Source of the DNA: Lachnospiraceae bacterium
GTDB lineage: Bacteria > Bacillota > Clostridia > Lachnospirales > Lachnospiraceae
DNA: 64,000 bases
Reading direction: 5' to 3'
NCBI GenBank assembly: GCA_030526195.1
Contig: JAUNDG010000012.1
Coordinates: 1 to 64,000 of the forward strand
Shown: piece by piece, positions 9,234 to 18,190 of the stretch
How positions within the stretch are numbered: position 1 is the stretch's first letter
How the letters are laid out: every line of letters begins with the position of its first letter
Notes under the pieces: generated by a model
Told to the model about the DNA's origin: nothing
The model's database searches: none
Seen by the model: only the letters and a program-made list of their open reading frames with translations
Program-made: the position numbers and the translations under genes

Positions 9234-11222
9234 TTACTGATCCAGCGGTGCGTTGAGACACTCTGTCCCCGGCAGCACAAAACGGCCATTTTCCAGGATC
9301 AGAATGCTTTCACCCTCCGCTGTGATAACCGAAAGACTCCCCAGTTCATCATAGGGAATCGTGATATCTGTGTGACAACCGAAATAAGCGCTGTCGGGAT
9401 CACTCTTCCGGGCGGCACTTATTTCATTTTCGCGGGCAATGATTTCCTTGCCGTCGCTGTTGTAGACCTTTACATCCTCCTCAAAGCTGTAGCAGGTATC
9501 CCCCACCGCAAAATGAGGACCGGCCTTCTCGGCAATAAGGATGGGCATCCGGTCTTCGATCCCGTAGCGGCGGGCCATCATGTAGGCCCGGGTGTTGGTG
9601 CCGATGGCCAGCTCGCCGATGGGCAGGGTCTTATGACGGAACAGGATATTGTCCCGGATAGCCCGACGATTCTCTTCCTCGTCCTCATAGTTGGCGCAGG
9701 TATAATCCGCCACGCAGCCATCCTTGAAGGTCAGCGCCAGGTCATGATAATAAAGATCGTTTAAGTAAACGCCCTTCACATGGAGCACACCGTCCGTCCC
9801 CTTAAGATGCGGGGAGGTGAACACCTCGCCCACCGGGATATTGACGTCGGCGGTGCAGTTTTCAAAATTAGTTTCCCGGGCGGGATTCTTTAAGGCATGA
9901 AGCGCCACGGTGAGATCGGTGCGGTTTCCGTTGGCCCCCAGCACCCGAACGGCCCGGCCCTTGTCCAGCACATCGATGATGGTCTGCTGGATCATATCAT
10001 ACTCTGCCGAAGACAGGGTGTTGATGGCAATGGTCTCTTCAAAAATAGCCTCGAAGTCCTTTCCGATGGCCGGCACCGGCCAGGAAATGATGGTGAAGCT
10101 TCGTTCCTCGCCCTTGATGTAGCGATTGGTGATCTGGGACATCTGGCCCGTCAGTTCAACATACAGCTTCTGCTGATGCTCGGACAGCACCGGCGCCTCA
10201 CTGCAGGCGGCGGGCACAAAGGGTTTTTCACCGAAGGTTTCCATGCAGGCCGGACCACCGTAGGCCGCGGCCAGAGCCTTCCGTTCCTCATAGGCCGTCT
10301 GTGTCTGGCGCAGACGGGCAGACACATAATCCTTGTCAAGCACAAGGGCCAGATCATTTCTGTGATCATAGTCAAACTGGCGATTCGGCACGGCACCGAA
10401 ATACCCGATGCGCAGAGCCTGCCGTTTGTCTGACAGGCGGTAAGCCGCACGGCAAAGAGTCGTCCGGAGACCCATTTCCGCAAACTGATGCATGGCGGCC
10501 CGCACAACCCGTTCGAAGCCCAGCTCAAAACGAATGCCCACCGTCTTCTTTTTGCTGAGGGGCTTGCCGGCCTTGATAAAACCGGTGCGATACCCCTCCG
10601 TGAAGGCGGAGGCCATCTTAAGGATCACCTCTTCCGGCAGGGCGTTGATCACCTCAGCCGTTTTGATGGTGTCTTCGGAAATGAATTCGCCGAAGGCATA
10701 CAGGTAGTCTGTGTTCGACAGATCTGCCTGCTCGATCACATCCACGGCAAACTGATGCTCCGGATCCAGTGTTTCGTCGAGACGTTCGGCGATATGGTCC
10801 TCCATGTAATCCATGACATAGGAGGCCAGCATGCGTCTGACCATCTCCGGTGTCGGAGTTTCCTCGTCCTCGAAGGCGCAGTAAAGTTCGAGAAACAGTT
10901 CCAGAAGTTCGCAGACCCGCTCCTCTTTCTTTTCAAACACACAGGGAATGATGCCCCGCAGTTCCGCGTAGACAGCCGACATCACCGGACCGTATTTCAG
11001 GCCCAGCACCTTGGCGGCATAGGCCGGATTTCCGTAGGAAGAAGCATAATGTTCCGGCAGAATATCCTCATAAAGCGCCCGGTTATCCGCCTCCGGCCCC
11101 TTAAGCGCCGTTAAGAGAAAGCGGCCCGTCGAACAAAAGAAGTCCCGGAAGGTTTCCGGGACGGCATTTTCGAAAATGATTTCCTGAAGCCGACCATAGG
11201 CCAGCTCGTAACGTTCTAACAT
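9234..11222 (-). CDS. M29-family aminopeptidase with long N-terminal extension
   Basis: The C-terminal about 370 residues match the M29 (AmpS/AP-T) metallo-aminopeptidases, which remove N-terminal residues with two metal ions. The ligand motifs are visible: Glu in LPIGELAIGTN, Glu and His in AEKAGPHFAVGDT and His/Asp in FGCHTDITIPY. Normal members are about 370-415 residues; this one is 662, with an acidic, helical N-terminal region of about 280 residues that I do not recognise. It is likely a cytoplasmic enzyme of peptide turnover. It lies 12 bases before clpC and 30 bases after a small membrane gene, consistent with co-transcription with a protease ATPase. Confidence 0.8.
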   Translation of the reverse strand: MLERYELAYGRLQEIIFENAVPETFRDFFCSTGRFLLTALKGPEADNRALYEDILPEHYASSYGNPAYAAKVLGLKYGPVMSAVYAELRGIIPCVFEKKEERVCELLELFLELYCAFEDEETPTPEMVRRMLASYVMDYMEDHIAERLDETLDPEHQFAVDVIEQADLSNTDYLYAFGEFISEDTIKTAEVINALPEEVILKMASAFTEGYRTGFIKAGKPLSKKKTVGIRFELGFERVVRAAMHQFAEMGLRTTLCRAAYRLSDKRQALRIGYFGAVPNRQFDYDHRNDLALVLDKDYVSARLRQTQTAYEERKALAAAYGGPACMETFGEKPFVPAACSEAPVLSEHQQKLYVELTGQMSQITNRYIKGEERSFTIISWPVPAIGKDFEAIFEETIAINTLSSAEYDMIQQTIIDVLDKGRAVRVLGANGNRTDLTVALHALKNPARETNFENCTADVNIPVGEVFTSPHLKGTDGVLHVKGVYLNDLYYHDLALTFKDGCVADYTCANYEDEEENRRAIRDNILFRHKTLPIGELAIGTNTRAYMMARRYGIEDRMPILIAEKAGPHFAVGDTCYSFEEDVKVYNSDGKEIIARENEISAARKSDPDSAYFGCHTDITIPYDELGSLSVITAEGESILILENGRFVLPGTECLNAPLDQ

Positions 11223-11252
11223 AAAATCAATTGCCTTTCCGATTCTGTCCTC

Positions 11253-11567
11253 TCAGCGGATGCCCGCCAGGAAAAGCGTCAGCCAGATGACCACGATCAC
11301 ACCGGAACCGATGGAGCCGATGATGGAAAAGAGCGGAGACACATCCGGCTCCTGGAAGGATTTCATCCCCACCACGAAACCAAAGATACCCAACAAACAG
11401 GCCACCAGGGCCATACCGCCCACGATCACACCGGCTTTACCGCCGCTGAACCAGGAAATGATAATGGCCGCCACAAAAAGGACAGCCGAAACGGCAGCCA
11501 GGATAGTGGCTTCCCGGCCGCCCTTCGCGTGTTTCTTTTTAACAAATACAAATCTTTGAGACTTCAT
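11253..11567 (-). CDS. Small membrane protein, DUF6142-like
   Basis: 104 residues. A basic N-terminus (RFVFVKKKHAKGG) is followed by three hydrophobic segments (about 22-40, 45-68, 80-101), the last two around GFVVGMKSFQEPD and GSGVIVVIWLTLFLAG. Similar three-helix proteins labelled DUF6142 are common in Lachnospiraceae; the family name is from memory. The gene is 9 bases after pyrE and 30 before the aminopeptidase, so it sits inside the transcription unit. Function unknown. Confidence 0.7.
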   Translation of the reverse strand: MKSQRFVFVKKKHAKGGREATILAAVSAVLFVAAIIISWFSGGKAGVIVGGMALVACLLGIFGFVVGMKSFQEPDVSPLFSIIGSIGSGVIVVIWLTLFLAGIR

Positions 11568-11576
11568 CGTCTGTTA

Positions 11577-12260
11577 TCAGCCCTTTGCGCCGTACTGTTC
11601 ATAATAGGCATCGATGGCTGCCTTCAGCTCGTCTGTGATCACCACACGGCCGCCCACTTCTTTGTTGTGCAGGCATTCTGTGACTTCAGCCATATCCACG
11701 ATGGCAGCTGTGTCAAAGCCGTACAGATCCTTGATCTCATCAAGGGCACACTTTTCGCCGCCCTTACCGACTTCCATACGGTTGAGAGACACGATAAGAC
11801 CCACGATTTCAACATCGGCAGCGCCCTTGACCTTCGGGACAGTCTCTTCCATGGACTTGCCGGAAGTGGTCACGTCCTCGATCATGACCACGCGGTCGCC
11901 GTCTTTAAGCTTGCTGCCCAGGAAACCACCCACGTCAGCGCCGTGATCCTTGGCTTCCTTACGGTCTGAGCAGTAACGGACTTCCTTGCCGTACAGTGTG
12001 CTGTAAGCCACAGCTGTGACAACGGCCAGCGGAATGCCCTTGTAGGCCGGTCCGAAAAGCACATCAAAATCATCGCCGTAATTGTCATGGATGGCCTTGG
12101 CGTAGTATTCGCCCAGTCTCATCAGCTGTGAGCCTGTGACATAAGCACCGGCATTCATGAAGAAGGGGGACTTGCGTCCGCTCTTTAATGTAAAATCACC
12201 GAATTTCAGTACATCGGATTCAACCATGAATTCGATAAATTCCTGCTTGTAAGCTTCCAT
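11577..12260 (-). CDS. pyrE: Orotate phosphoribosyltransferase
   Basis: Joins orotate to PRPP to make OMP, step five of UMP synthesis. 227 residues. The substrate motifs are visible: the GDFTLKSGRKSPFFMNAG opening, the FGPAYKGIPLA hood region, a basic loop around RKEAKDHG and the PRPP-binding VVMIEDVTTSGKSMEE motif with the paired acidic residues. AGGAG precedes the start at the proper distance. Follows pyrD by 30 bases. Confidence 0.96.
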   Translation of the reverse strand: MEAYKQEFIEFMVESDVLKFGDFTLKSGRKSPFFMNAGAYVTGSQLMRLGEYYAKAIHDNYGDDFDVLFGPAYKGIPLAVVTAVAYSTLYGKEVRYCSDRKEAKDHGADVGGFLGSKLKDGDRVVMIEDVTTSGKSMEETVPKVKGAADVEIVGLIVSLNRMEVGKGGEKCALDEIKDLYGFDTAAIVDMAEVTECLHNKEVGGRVVITDELKAAIDAYYEQYGAKG

Positions 12261-12290
12261 TTTCGTCTCCTTATCAGGTATTTTCTGATG

Positions 12291-13208
12291 TTAAATGTCT
12301 CTGACAGCCCCGATCAGTTCACGGATATCCGGAATGTTGTTGTCGATCAGGTACTGTTCGATTCCTTCTGCCACTTTCACGGTGGAGCAGGGTTCAAAGA
12401 AGTTCGCTGTCCCGATGGCCACCGCCGTGGCACCGGCCAGGATAAATTCAAGCGCATCCTCGGCTGTGGCAATACCGCCCATACCGATGATTGGCACGGA
12501 AACAGCCTGAGCTGCCTGATAGACCATGCGCAGGGCCACCGGCTTCACCGCCGGACCGGACAGACCGCCGGTTCTGTTGGCCAGCATGAAGGTCCTTTTT
12601 TTGATATCGATGCGCATACCCATCAGGGTGTTGATGAGAGAAATGGCATCGGCACCGCCATTTTCGGCAGCACGGGCCATCTCGGCAATATCCGTTACGT
12701 TCGGGGACAGCTTCATGATCACCGGCTGTTTGGCGTGGGCCTTCACCACCTTGGTGATATGTTCCACCATCTTCGGGTCCTGACCAAAGGCCAGACCGCC
12801 TTCCCGCACATTGGGACAGGAAATGTTGATTTCAAGAAGAGCGGCATCCGTATCGGCCAGACGATCCACGACACGCAGATACTCTTCCTCGGAATGGCCG
12901 CACACATTGACCACCACCGGAGTTTCGAACTGTCTTAAGAAAGCCAGATCCCGTTCCACGAACACATCAACGCCCGGATTCTGAAGGCCGATGGCGTTCA
13001 GCATACCGGAAGCGGTTTCGCAGATACGCGGTGTGGGGTTGCCGGTCCAGGGCACATCAGCCACCCCCTTGGTGACCACGGCCCCCAGACGGTTCAGATC
13101 GACAAATTCACTGTATTCTTCACCTGATCCGAAGGTACCGGAGCAGGTCATCACCGGGTTTTTCAATTCAACACCGGCAATTGTCACTTTAGTGGACGGT
13201 CTCATCAT
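12291..13208 (-). CDS. pyrD: Dihydroorotate dehydrogenase B, catalytic subunit
   Basis: FMN enzyme that oxidises dihydroorotate to orotate. 305 residues, TIM-barrel, class 1B: active-site Cys in the EINISCPNVREGG motif, FMN-binding motifs MKLSPNVTDI and IIGMGGIATAEDALEF, and the AVAIGTANFF phosphate loop. Class 1B enzymes act as a complex with PyrK and use NAD, which fits the overlapping pyrK upstream. GGAGG stands 7 bases before the ATG at 13208, which overlaps the pyrK stop. Confidence 0.96.
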   Translation of the reverse strand: MMRPSTKVTIAGVELKNPVMTCSGTFGSGEEYSEFVDLNRLGAVVTKGVADVPWTGNPTPRICETASGMLNAIGLQNPGVDVFVERDLAFLRQFETPVVVNVCGHSEEEYLRVVDRLADTDAALLEINISCPNVREGGLAFGQDPKMVEHITKVVKAHAKQPVIMKLSPNVTDIAEMARAAENGGADAISLINTLMGMRIDIKKRTFMLANRTGGLSGPAVKPVALRMVYQAAQAVSVPIIGMGGIATAEDALEFILAGATAVAIGTANFFEPCSTVKVAEGIEQYLIDNNIPDIRELIGAVRDI

Positions 13209-13993
13209 AATACGACCTCCTTGCTGTTGAATACCGGGCCATCCTTGCAGACGCGCTTATTATGGACATGGGAATGGTGGTCCACCTCAGTTGACTGGCA
13301 AACGCAAGCCAGACAGGCCCCGATACCGCAGGCCATCTTCTCTTCCATGGACACCCACAGATCGATGCCCTGTTCATCGGCCACAGCCTTCAGTGCCCGC
13401 AGCATGGGCTTCGGGCCGCAGCTTAAGATCACATCCGCTTCAAGACCGGCGGCCTTCATGGCATCCACAACCGTGCCGTGGACACCAAAACTGCCGTCAT
13501 CTGTGGACACATAAACCGGTGCCACAGCGCAAAGATCATTGTAAAGATACTTATCATCGGTGCGATAGCCCACCACATAAGCCAGGGAAGCGGGCTTCTC
13601 ATCCTCCGGCAGCCCCTGAAGGGTCCGACCGGTTTCCAGCATGGGCGGAATGCCGATGCCGCCGCCGATGAGGAGCACCCGTTTACCGGCGCACACATCC
13701 AGCGGAAAACCATTGCCCATGGGACCGATCACCGTGATCTCATCACCGGCTTTCAGGGCTGAAAAATCAGCAGTCCCGCTGCCGGCCACACGATAGACCA
13801 GACGGATGGCATCCTTTTCGATGCCGCAGATGGAAATCGGGCGGGGCATCAGACGTGACCCGTCCTCTGTCATCAGACTCACAAACTGACCCGGCACACA
13901 GTCTCCGGCAAAGGAAACGGCCAGTGTCATATCATAAATGTCCGCAGCGATACAGGACTGCTGCAGAACTTTCGCTCTCTCTTTAACCTTCAT
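13205..13993 (-). CDS. pyrK: Dihydroorotate dehydrogenase B, electron-transfer subunit
   Basis: PyrK carries FAD and a [2Fe-2S] cluster and passes electrons from PyrD to NAD. 262 residues: FAD-binding motif RPISICG near residue 50, NAD-binding GGGIGIPPM near 110 and the C-terminal cluster motif CGIGACLACVCQ plus a later Cys (RVCKDGPVF). The ATG at 13993 is chosen over an upstream TTG because AAAGG lies 6 bases before it. It starts 2 bases after the pyrF stop and overlaps pyrD. Confidence 0.95.
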   Translation of the reverse strand: MKVKERAKVLQQSCIAADIYDMTLAVSFAGDCVPGQFVSLMTEDGSRLMPRPISICGIEKDAIRLVYRVAGSGTADFSALKAGDEITVIGPMGNGFPLDVCAGKRVLLIGGGIGIPPMLETGRTLQGLPEDEKPASLAYVVGYRTDDKYLYNDLCAVAPVYVSTDDGSFGVHGTVVDAMKAAGLEADVILSCGPKPMLRALKAVADEQGIDLWVSMEEKMACGIGACLACVCQSTEVDHHSHVHNKRVCKDGPVFNSKEVVL

Positions 13994-13995
13994 GA

Positions 13996-14910
13996 TCAAC
14001 CTTTCAGGGCAGAGGCGATATCTGCCTGCATATCTGTCACAGCGGCTCTGGCAGCTGCTTTGTAGTCCATACCCTTATATGTTTCGCTCTTCCAGGCGGC
14101 GATAATGCCTCTGGAGGAATTGACGATGGCGCCCAGACCGTCTTCATTGAAGAAGCCCTTCAGATCCTTGCCTCTGCCGCCCTGTGCACCGTAGCCCGGT
14201 ACCAGGATCATGGCCTTCGGCATCATCTTGCGCAGCGCAGCACCCATTTCCGGATAGGTAGCCCCGACAACGGCACCAACTTCTGAGTAGTCGCCGTCCA
14301 TGGCAGTGGCGCCCCATTCATTGATCTTTTCGGCTACCCATTCATACAGCGGACGGCCGTCGATGATACGATCCTGGAATTCACCGCTGGAGGGATTGGA
14401 TGTCTTGCAAAGAACAAAGATGCCCTTCTTCTGTTCGCGGCAGACCTTCAGGAAGGGTTCGATGCCGTCTGTGCCAAGATACGGGTTCACTGTGGCGATA
14501 TCTTCGTCAAACGGTGTGCAGACAGTGCTGCCCACAGTCACCTGACCCAGATGAGCATTGGCATAAGCGGCTGATGTGGAACCGATGTCGCCTCTCTTAA
14601 CATCGCCGATGACCACAAGACCTTTTTCATGGCAGTAATCCACTGTCTTCTTGAAAGCCAGAAGACCCGGGATACCAAACTGTTCGTACATAGCAATCTG
14701 CGGCTTCACGGCCGGTACCAAATCGTAAACCGCATCCACCAGACCCTTGTTGAATTCAAGAACGGCTTCAGCTGCACCCTCCAGTGTTTCGCCATACTGA
14801 GCAAAACAACGGGCTGTGATATCCTCGGGGATATAAGACAGCATCGGGTCAAGACCGACAACGATAGGGGCATTCTTTTCTTTGATACCTTTGATTAACT
14901 GACTGATCAT
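13996..14910 (-). CDS. pyrF: Orotidine 5'-phosphate decarboxylase (type 2)
   Basis: Decarboxylates OMP to UMP. 304 residues marks the longer type 2 form. The catalytic Lys-Asp arrangement is visible in VVIGDVKRGDIGSTSAAYA, and the phosphate-binding end in NSSRGIIAAW. GGAGG precedes the start; the gene overlaps pyrC by 4 bases (ATGA) and is 2 bases from pyrK, so the whole set is translationally coupled. Confidence 0.96.
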   Translation of the reverse strand: MISQLIKGIKEKNAPIVVGLDPMLSYIPEDITARCFAQYGETLEGAAEAVLEFNKGLVDAVYDLVPAVKPQIAMYEQFGIPGLLAFKKTVDYCHEKGLVVIGDVKRGDIGSTSAAYANAHLGQVTVGSTVCTPFDEDIATVNPYLGTDGIEPFLKVCREQKKGIFVLCKTSNPSSGEFQDRIIDGRPLYEWVAEKINEWGATAMDGDYSEVGAVVGATYPEMGAALRKMMPKAMILVPGYGAQGGRGKDLKGFFNEDGLGAIVNSSRGIIAAWKSETYKGMDYKAAARAAVTDMQADIASALKG

Positions 14911-16187
14911 GATAACTCCTCCCAGACTATTGTGCCGCCGCTCACGGTCAGACGTGTGCGGCCGTATACTTCACGCCCTGCAAAGGGTGTGTTTTTGCCT
15001 TTAGATGCAAACTCAGACGGATCGATGACGTAGGCATGGTCAAAGTCAAAGACGGCCAGGTCGGCGGGTCCGCCCTCTGCCAGATAACCGGCATCGATCT
15101 TCAGAACCTTAGCCGGATTATAACTCATTTTTTCAGCCATCTGCATAAGGGACAGCACACCGGTCTTCACCAGTGCGGTGTAAGTCAGCGCAGCTGAGGT
15201 TTCAATACCGACGATACCGAAGGGCGCCTTTTCAATGGGGCGGCTCTTCTCTTCTGCACCGTGCGGCGCATGGTCGGTGCTGATGCAGCTGATGGTGCCA
15301 TCCGCCAGGGCGGCAATAAGCGCATCCACATCCTTCTGCGTCCGAAGGGGCGGATTCATCTTGTAATTGGCATCATTGCCCGGAATATCCGCAGATGTGA
15401 GGATAAAGTGATGGGGGCAGACTTCAGCAGAAATGTCAACGCCGGCCTTCTTTGCCCCTTTGATGATATCGACGCACCCCGCTGTTGAGCAATGGCACAG
15501 ATGCAACCGGCAGCCGGTATGCTCGGCCAGAATGGCATCACGGGCTGTGATCACATCCTCCACCGCATTGCTGATGCCCTTAAGACCCAGTTTTTCGGTC
15601 CAGGCATCCTCATTGACCACACCGCCTTTTACCAGGGTGATATCCTCACAATGAGACGCCATCAGCATGTCGTGCTCGGCACATTTTTTCATAGCCTCCT
15701 CCAGAAGAGCGGCATTCATGACAGACTTGCCATCCTCGGACAGGGCTTTAACACCGGCAGCAGCCATGGCATCAATATCGGTCAGTTCTTCACCGGCCAA
15801 TCCGATGGTCACGGTCCCGGCCTGATAGACATGGATCGTGGACAAGGCCTTTGCCTTATTGGTCACATAGCTGATGCGGTCGGCGTTATCCATGGTCGGC
15901 TTGGTGTTACCCATGGCCAGGAGGGAGGTGACCCCGCCTCTGGCCGCCGCCTTGCAGCCGCTCTCCACATCTTCCTTATATTCAAATCCCGGATCTCTTA
16001 AATGAACATGCAGGTCAACCAAACCCGGCATGACCACAAGCCCGGAGGCATCGATGACCCGGTCCGCCTGTCTGTCGCCCAGATCACCCATGGCGGCGAT
16101 ACGATCGCCTTCAATGAAAATGTCTTTGACAGCATCGGTACCGGAAGCCGGATCGATGACCCGTCCATTTTTGATAATTATACTCAT
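14907..16187 (-). CDS. pyrC: Dihydroorotase
   Basis: Zinc amidohydrolase closing carbamoyl-aspartate to dihydroorotate; class I, 426 residues. Metal-site motifs: DLHVHLRDPG near residue 60, the Gly-rich activation region AARGGVTSL, ASHCED, LHLCHCSTAG and STDHAPH near the C-terminal third. The start at 16187 has AAAGGAG 10 bases upstream. It is first in pyrC-F-K-D-E. carA/B, pyrB and pyrR are not in the window, and no PyrR-type attenuator is visible in the short leader. Confidence 0.95.
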   Translation of the reverse strand: MSIIIKNGRVIDPASGTDAVKDIFIEGDRIAAMGDLGDRQADRVIDASGLVVMPGLVDLHVHLRDPGFEYKEDVESGCKAAARGGVTSLLAMGNTKPTMDNADRISYVTNKAKALSTIHVYQAGTVTIGLAGEELTDIDAMAAAGVKALSEDGKSVMNAALLEEAMKKCAEHDMLMASHCEDITLVKGGVVNEDAWTEKLGLKGISNAVEDVITARDAILAEHTGCRLHLCHCSTAGCVDIIKGAKKAGVDISAEVCPHHFILTSADIPGNDANYKMNPPLRTQKDVDALIAALADGTISCISTDHAPHGAEEKSRPIEKAPFGIVGIETSAALTYTALVKTGVLSLMQMAEKMSYNPAKVLKIDAGYLAEGGPADLAVFDFDHAYVIDPSEFASKGKNTPFAGREVYGRTRLTVSGGTIVWEELS

Positions 16188-16286
16188 AGACAAAGATCTC
16201 CTTTTACGGTTCTATGATACACGATTAAACCTTCTAATAAAAGATTGAATTTCGAGCCTTTTTTTGTGGAATATCACATATTATGC

Positions 16287-16315
16287 TTGACTATCAATGG
16301 TAAGGCTTCTATAAT
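16287..16315 (+). promoter_or_regulatory. Consensus promoter of the cold-shock gene
   Basis: TTGACT (16287-16292), 17 bases, TATAAT (16310-16315). Start of transcription is expected near 16322, leaving a leader of about 145 bases before the csp start codon. Confidence 0.75.
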
Positions 16316-16351
16316 ATTTTTTAGTGAGAACAAATTGTTTTAGGTAATGCA

Positions 16352-16430
16352 ACCGGTCATTCACTTGTTATGAGAGATTAGATGCAACCATATGGTCTCT
16401 CATAGCCGGTGAATTTTTTTATACCCGGCA
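16352..16430 (+). promoter_or_regulatory. Terminator-like leader of the cold-shock gene (candidate attenuator)
   Basis: Within the csp leader, ATTCAC plus TTATGAGAGA pair with TCTCTCATAG plus GTGAAT (about 16359-16377 with 16396-16414), immediately followed by seven T (16414-16420), a full intrinsic terminator. GCCGG at 16405-16409, part of its 3' side, can also pair with CCGGC at 16425-16429 and would then break the terminator base. The octamer ATGCAACC occurs twice (about 16347 and 16382). A temperature-responsive switch is an inference. Confidence 0.5.
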
Positions 16431-16465
16431 GAGCATTTTTTTGTACAATCTATGGAGGAAGTAAA

Positions 16466-16666
16466 ATGAACAAGGGAACAGTCAAGTGGTTCAACGCAGA
16501 AAAGGGCTACGGCTTCATCACAGGCGAAGATGGCAAGGATGTATTCGTACACTTCTCAGCCATCCAGTGTGAAGGCTTCAAATCATTAGAAGAAGGTCAG
16601 GCCGTATCTTATGATCTGGCTGATGGCCCGCGTGGTCCGCAGGCTGCTAATGTTGTTGCTTTATAA
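16466..16666 (+). CDS. Cold-shock protein (CspA family)
   Basis: A 66-residue RNA/DNA-binding chaperone consisting of one cold-shock domain. Both RNA-binding motifs are intact: KGYGFIT (RNP1) and VFVHFSAI (RNP2). The start [14 protein letters not shown] is typical, with GGAGG 7 bases upstream. It is a single-gene unit with its own consensus promoter, a long structured leader and a terminator directly after it. Confidence 0.96.
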   Translation: MNKGTVKWFNAEKGYGFITGEDGKDVFVHFSAIQCEGFKSLEEGQAVSYDLADGPRGPQAANVVAL

Positions 16667-16705
16667 TATATCACACGATAAATAAAACCCAACATTGAAC
16701 AACCG

Positions 16706-16735
16706 AGCCGTCGCTTCATGCGGCGGCTTTATTTT
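16706..16735 (+). terminator. Terminator of the cold-shock gene
   Basis: AGCCGTCGC and GCGGCGGCTT form a stem around TTCAT, followed by TATTTTGT. Confidence 0.85.
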
Positions 16736-16826
16736 GTATTCCCGACAGACTTGCATGGCAGGCGTAAAGCGGACACCTGGCGAACGAAGGTCACCGAGAT
16801 GAGCTGCACACTCTCCCACACGCAAA

Positions 16827-16867
16827 GATAGAGGAAACGCCGGATGGCATCTCCTCTATCGATTTTT
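16827..16867. terminator. Hairpin between csp and small membrane gene
   Basis: GATAGAGGA (16827-16835) pairs with TCCTCTATC (16852-16860), followed by GATTTTTCTT on the plus strand. The leftward reading, which would serve the gene at 16869, has a weaker T run. The about 90 bases between this and the csp terminator show nothing. Confidence 0.5.
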
Positions 16868-16868
16868 C

Positions 16869-17129
16869 TTAATAGAAGCTGTTTTCAAGAGTTTCTGTAT
16901 ACTCTGTGACGTCGGATACATCCATCTCAACAGTCTCCACCTGGGCTTCTGTCCCTTCAGCCGGTTTGGTGGCATTATAATAAACAGACCAGCCCAGCCA
17001 GCCGACGATCACAATACCGACGATGGCAGCAACGGCTGTCCCGATGCGACGGGATCTCTTTTCTTTCTTCAGAATCTCTTTTCTGTTCTTTTTATAGTCT
17101 TTATAGGCATCTACCTTTTTCTGGCTCAT
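16869..17129 (-). CDS. Small single-pass membrane protein
   Basis: 86 residues: a strongly basic N-terminal third (KKNRKEILKKEKRSRR), one hydrophobic helix (about 30-50, TAVAAIVGIVIVGWLGWSVY) and an acidic Thr/Glu-rich tail. The positive-inside rule puts the N-terminus in the cytoplasm. No known function. The start has AAAGGGG about 9 bases upstream. It follows degV by 75 bases in the same direction. Confidence 0.65.
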   Translation of the reverse strand: MSQKKVDAYKDYKKNRKEILKKEKRSRRIGTAVAAIVGIVIVGWLGWSVYYNATKPAEGTEAQVETVEMDVSDVTEYTETLENSFY

Positions 17130-17204
17130 TGACTTCTACCCCTTTATGGTTAAAAAATAACGCCATTATTATAGCCCATAAAGCCCTTTTTGTAAATATG
17201 TCAA

Positions 17205-18044
17205 TCAAATAGCCATAATGATGCCGCCGTCATTGGCATAAACGGTGCTGAGGCCGCCGGTTTCCGCAAAAACCGCTTCGCCGCTGCGCACATGCATCAT
17301 GAGACGCTCACGGATGGCATGAGCCCGGTCAAGTGCGTTGCAATGGCTGATACCAAAGCGTCTGCGGCCCGTTGTATCCTGGGCCTTCGCCACATAAGCG
17401 GCCATCTTCTCCACGGCCCGCTTGATGCCTCTGGCCTGATCGATCTGCTCGATCTGACCGTCCGCTGTGGACACACAGATAGGCTTGATCTGCAGCATAT
17501 TGGCCGCCAGGGCCTTCAGACCTGACAGACGACCGTTCTTTCTCAGGGTTTCCAGATTGTCCAGCACAAAATAAGTCTTCATACCGTCAATATAGACTTC
17601 TGTTTCCGCGATCACTTCCTCAAAGCTGAGGCCTTCCGCTTCAAGTTCCATAATACGGCGCACGATCAACGTCTCGCCCACTGAGGCTGAGCGTGAATTA
17701 AACACATAAACCTGTGCCTCCGGGTGCTCCTCCTCATACATGGCTTTGGCCACATTAGCGCTGGCATATGACCCGGACAGGGCGGCACTTAAGGTAACCA
17801 CATACACCCGGTCGGCCTCGCCTGCATACTTATCAGCATAAGCTTCCGGTGAAGGGCAGGCTGTCTTCGGGCAGTTGCTTGCAGCAGCGATGCGGGTAAT
17901 GATCTCCTGCTGACTCATAGCTCCGTCGTCTGTGATCGTCTCCGTGCCAATCTCCAGAGTCAGCGGCACGATCGCGATATCCGCTGCCGCTCTCATATCT
18001 TCTGTAATCTCACAACCGCTGTCTACAACAATCTTATACCCCAT
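17205..18044 (-). CDS. DegV-family fatty-acid-binding protein
   Basis: 279 residues. DegV/FakB proteins bind a fatty acid and, with the FakA kinase, present it for phosphorylation and entry into phospholipid synthesis. Visible are KIVVDSGCEI at the start, the CPKTACPSPEAY segment near residue 60 and the later TLRKNGRLSG motif that closes on the lipid head group. ATG at 18044 is preferred to an upstream GTG because AAGGGG is at the right distance only from the ATG. It has its own strong promoter with an operator-like palindrome about 160 bases upstream. Confidence 0.88.
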   Translation of the reverse strand: MGYKIVVDSGCEITEDMRAAADIAIVPLTLEIGTETITDDGAMSQQEIITRIAAASNCPKTACPSPEAYADKYAGEADRVYVVTLSAALSGSYASANVAKAMYEEEHPEAQVYVFNSRSASVGETLIVRRIMELEAEGLSFEEVIAETEVYIDGMKTYFVLDNLETLRKNGRLSGLKALAANMLQIKPICVSTADGQIEQIDQARGIKRAVEKMAAYVAKAQDTTGRRRFGISHCNALDRAHAIRERLMMHVRSGEAVFAETGGLSTVYANDGGIIMAI

Positions 18045-18190
18045 GAGGCTCACCCCTTATACCCTTTCGCTCGATGTTTTCCTTGTGTTGCTCCCGGTCA
18101 GGTGCGCATAACCGCTTGATTCTATAACGCTTAGCCTGATTATCCCGGGTTTTCATGTGACAGTTCTTATATTTTTCCTCTCTTTGTTAT

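Noticed and set aside
16188..16286. PyrR-binding attenuator before pyrC
   Set aside because: The leader is under about 30 bases from the apparent -10 (TATCAT) to the start and holds no terminator/antiterminator pair.
18034..18156. A 40-codon basic frame in the degV leader overlapping the degV start
   Set aside because: No ribosome site at a workable distance and no recognisable sequence pattern; likely chance.
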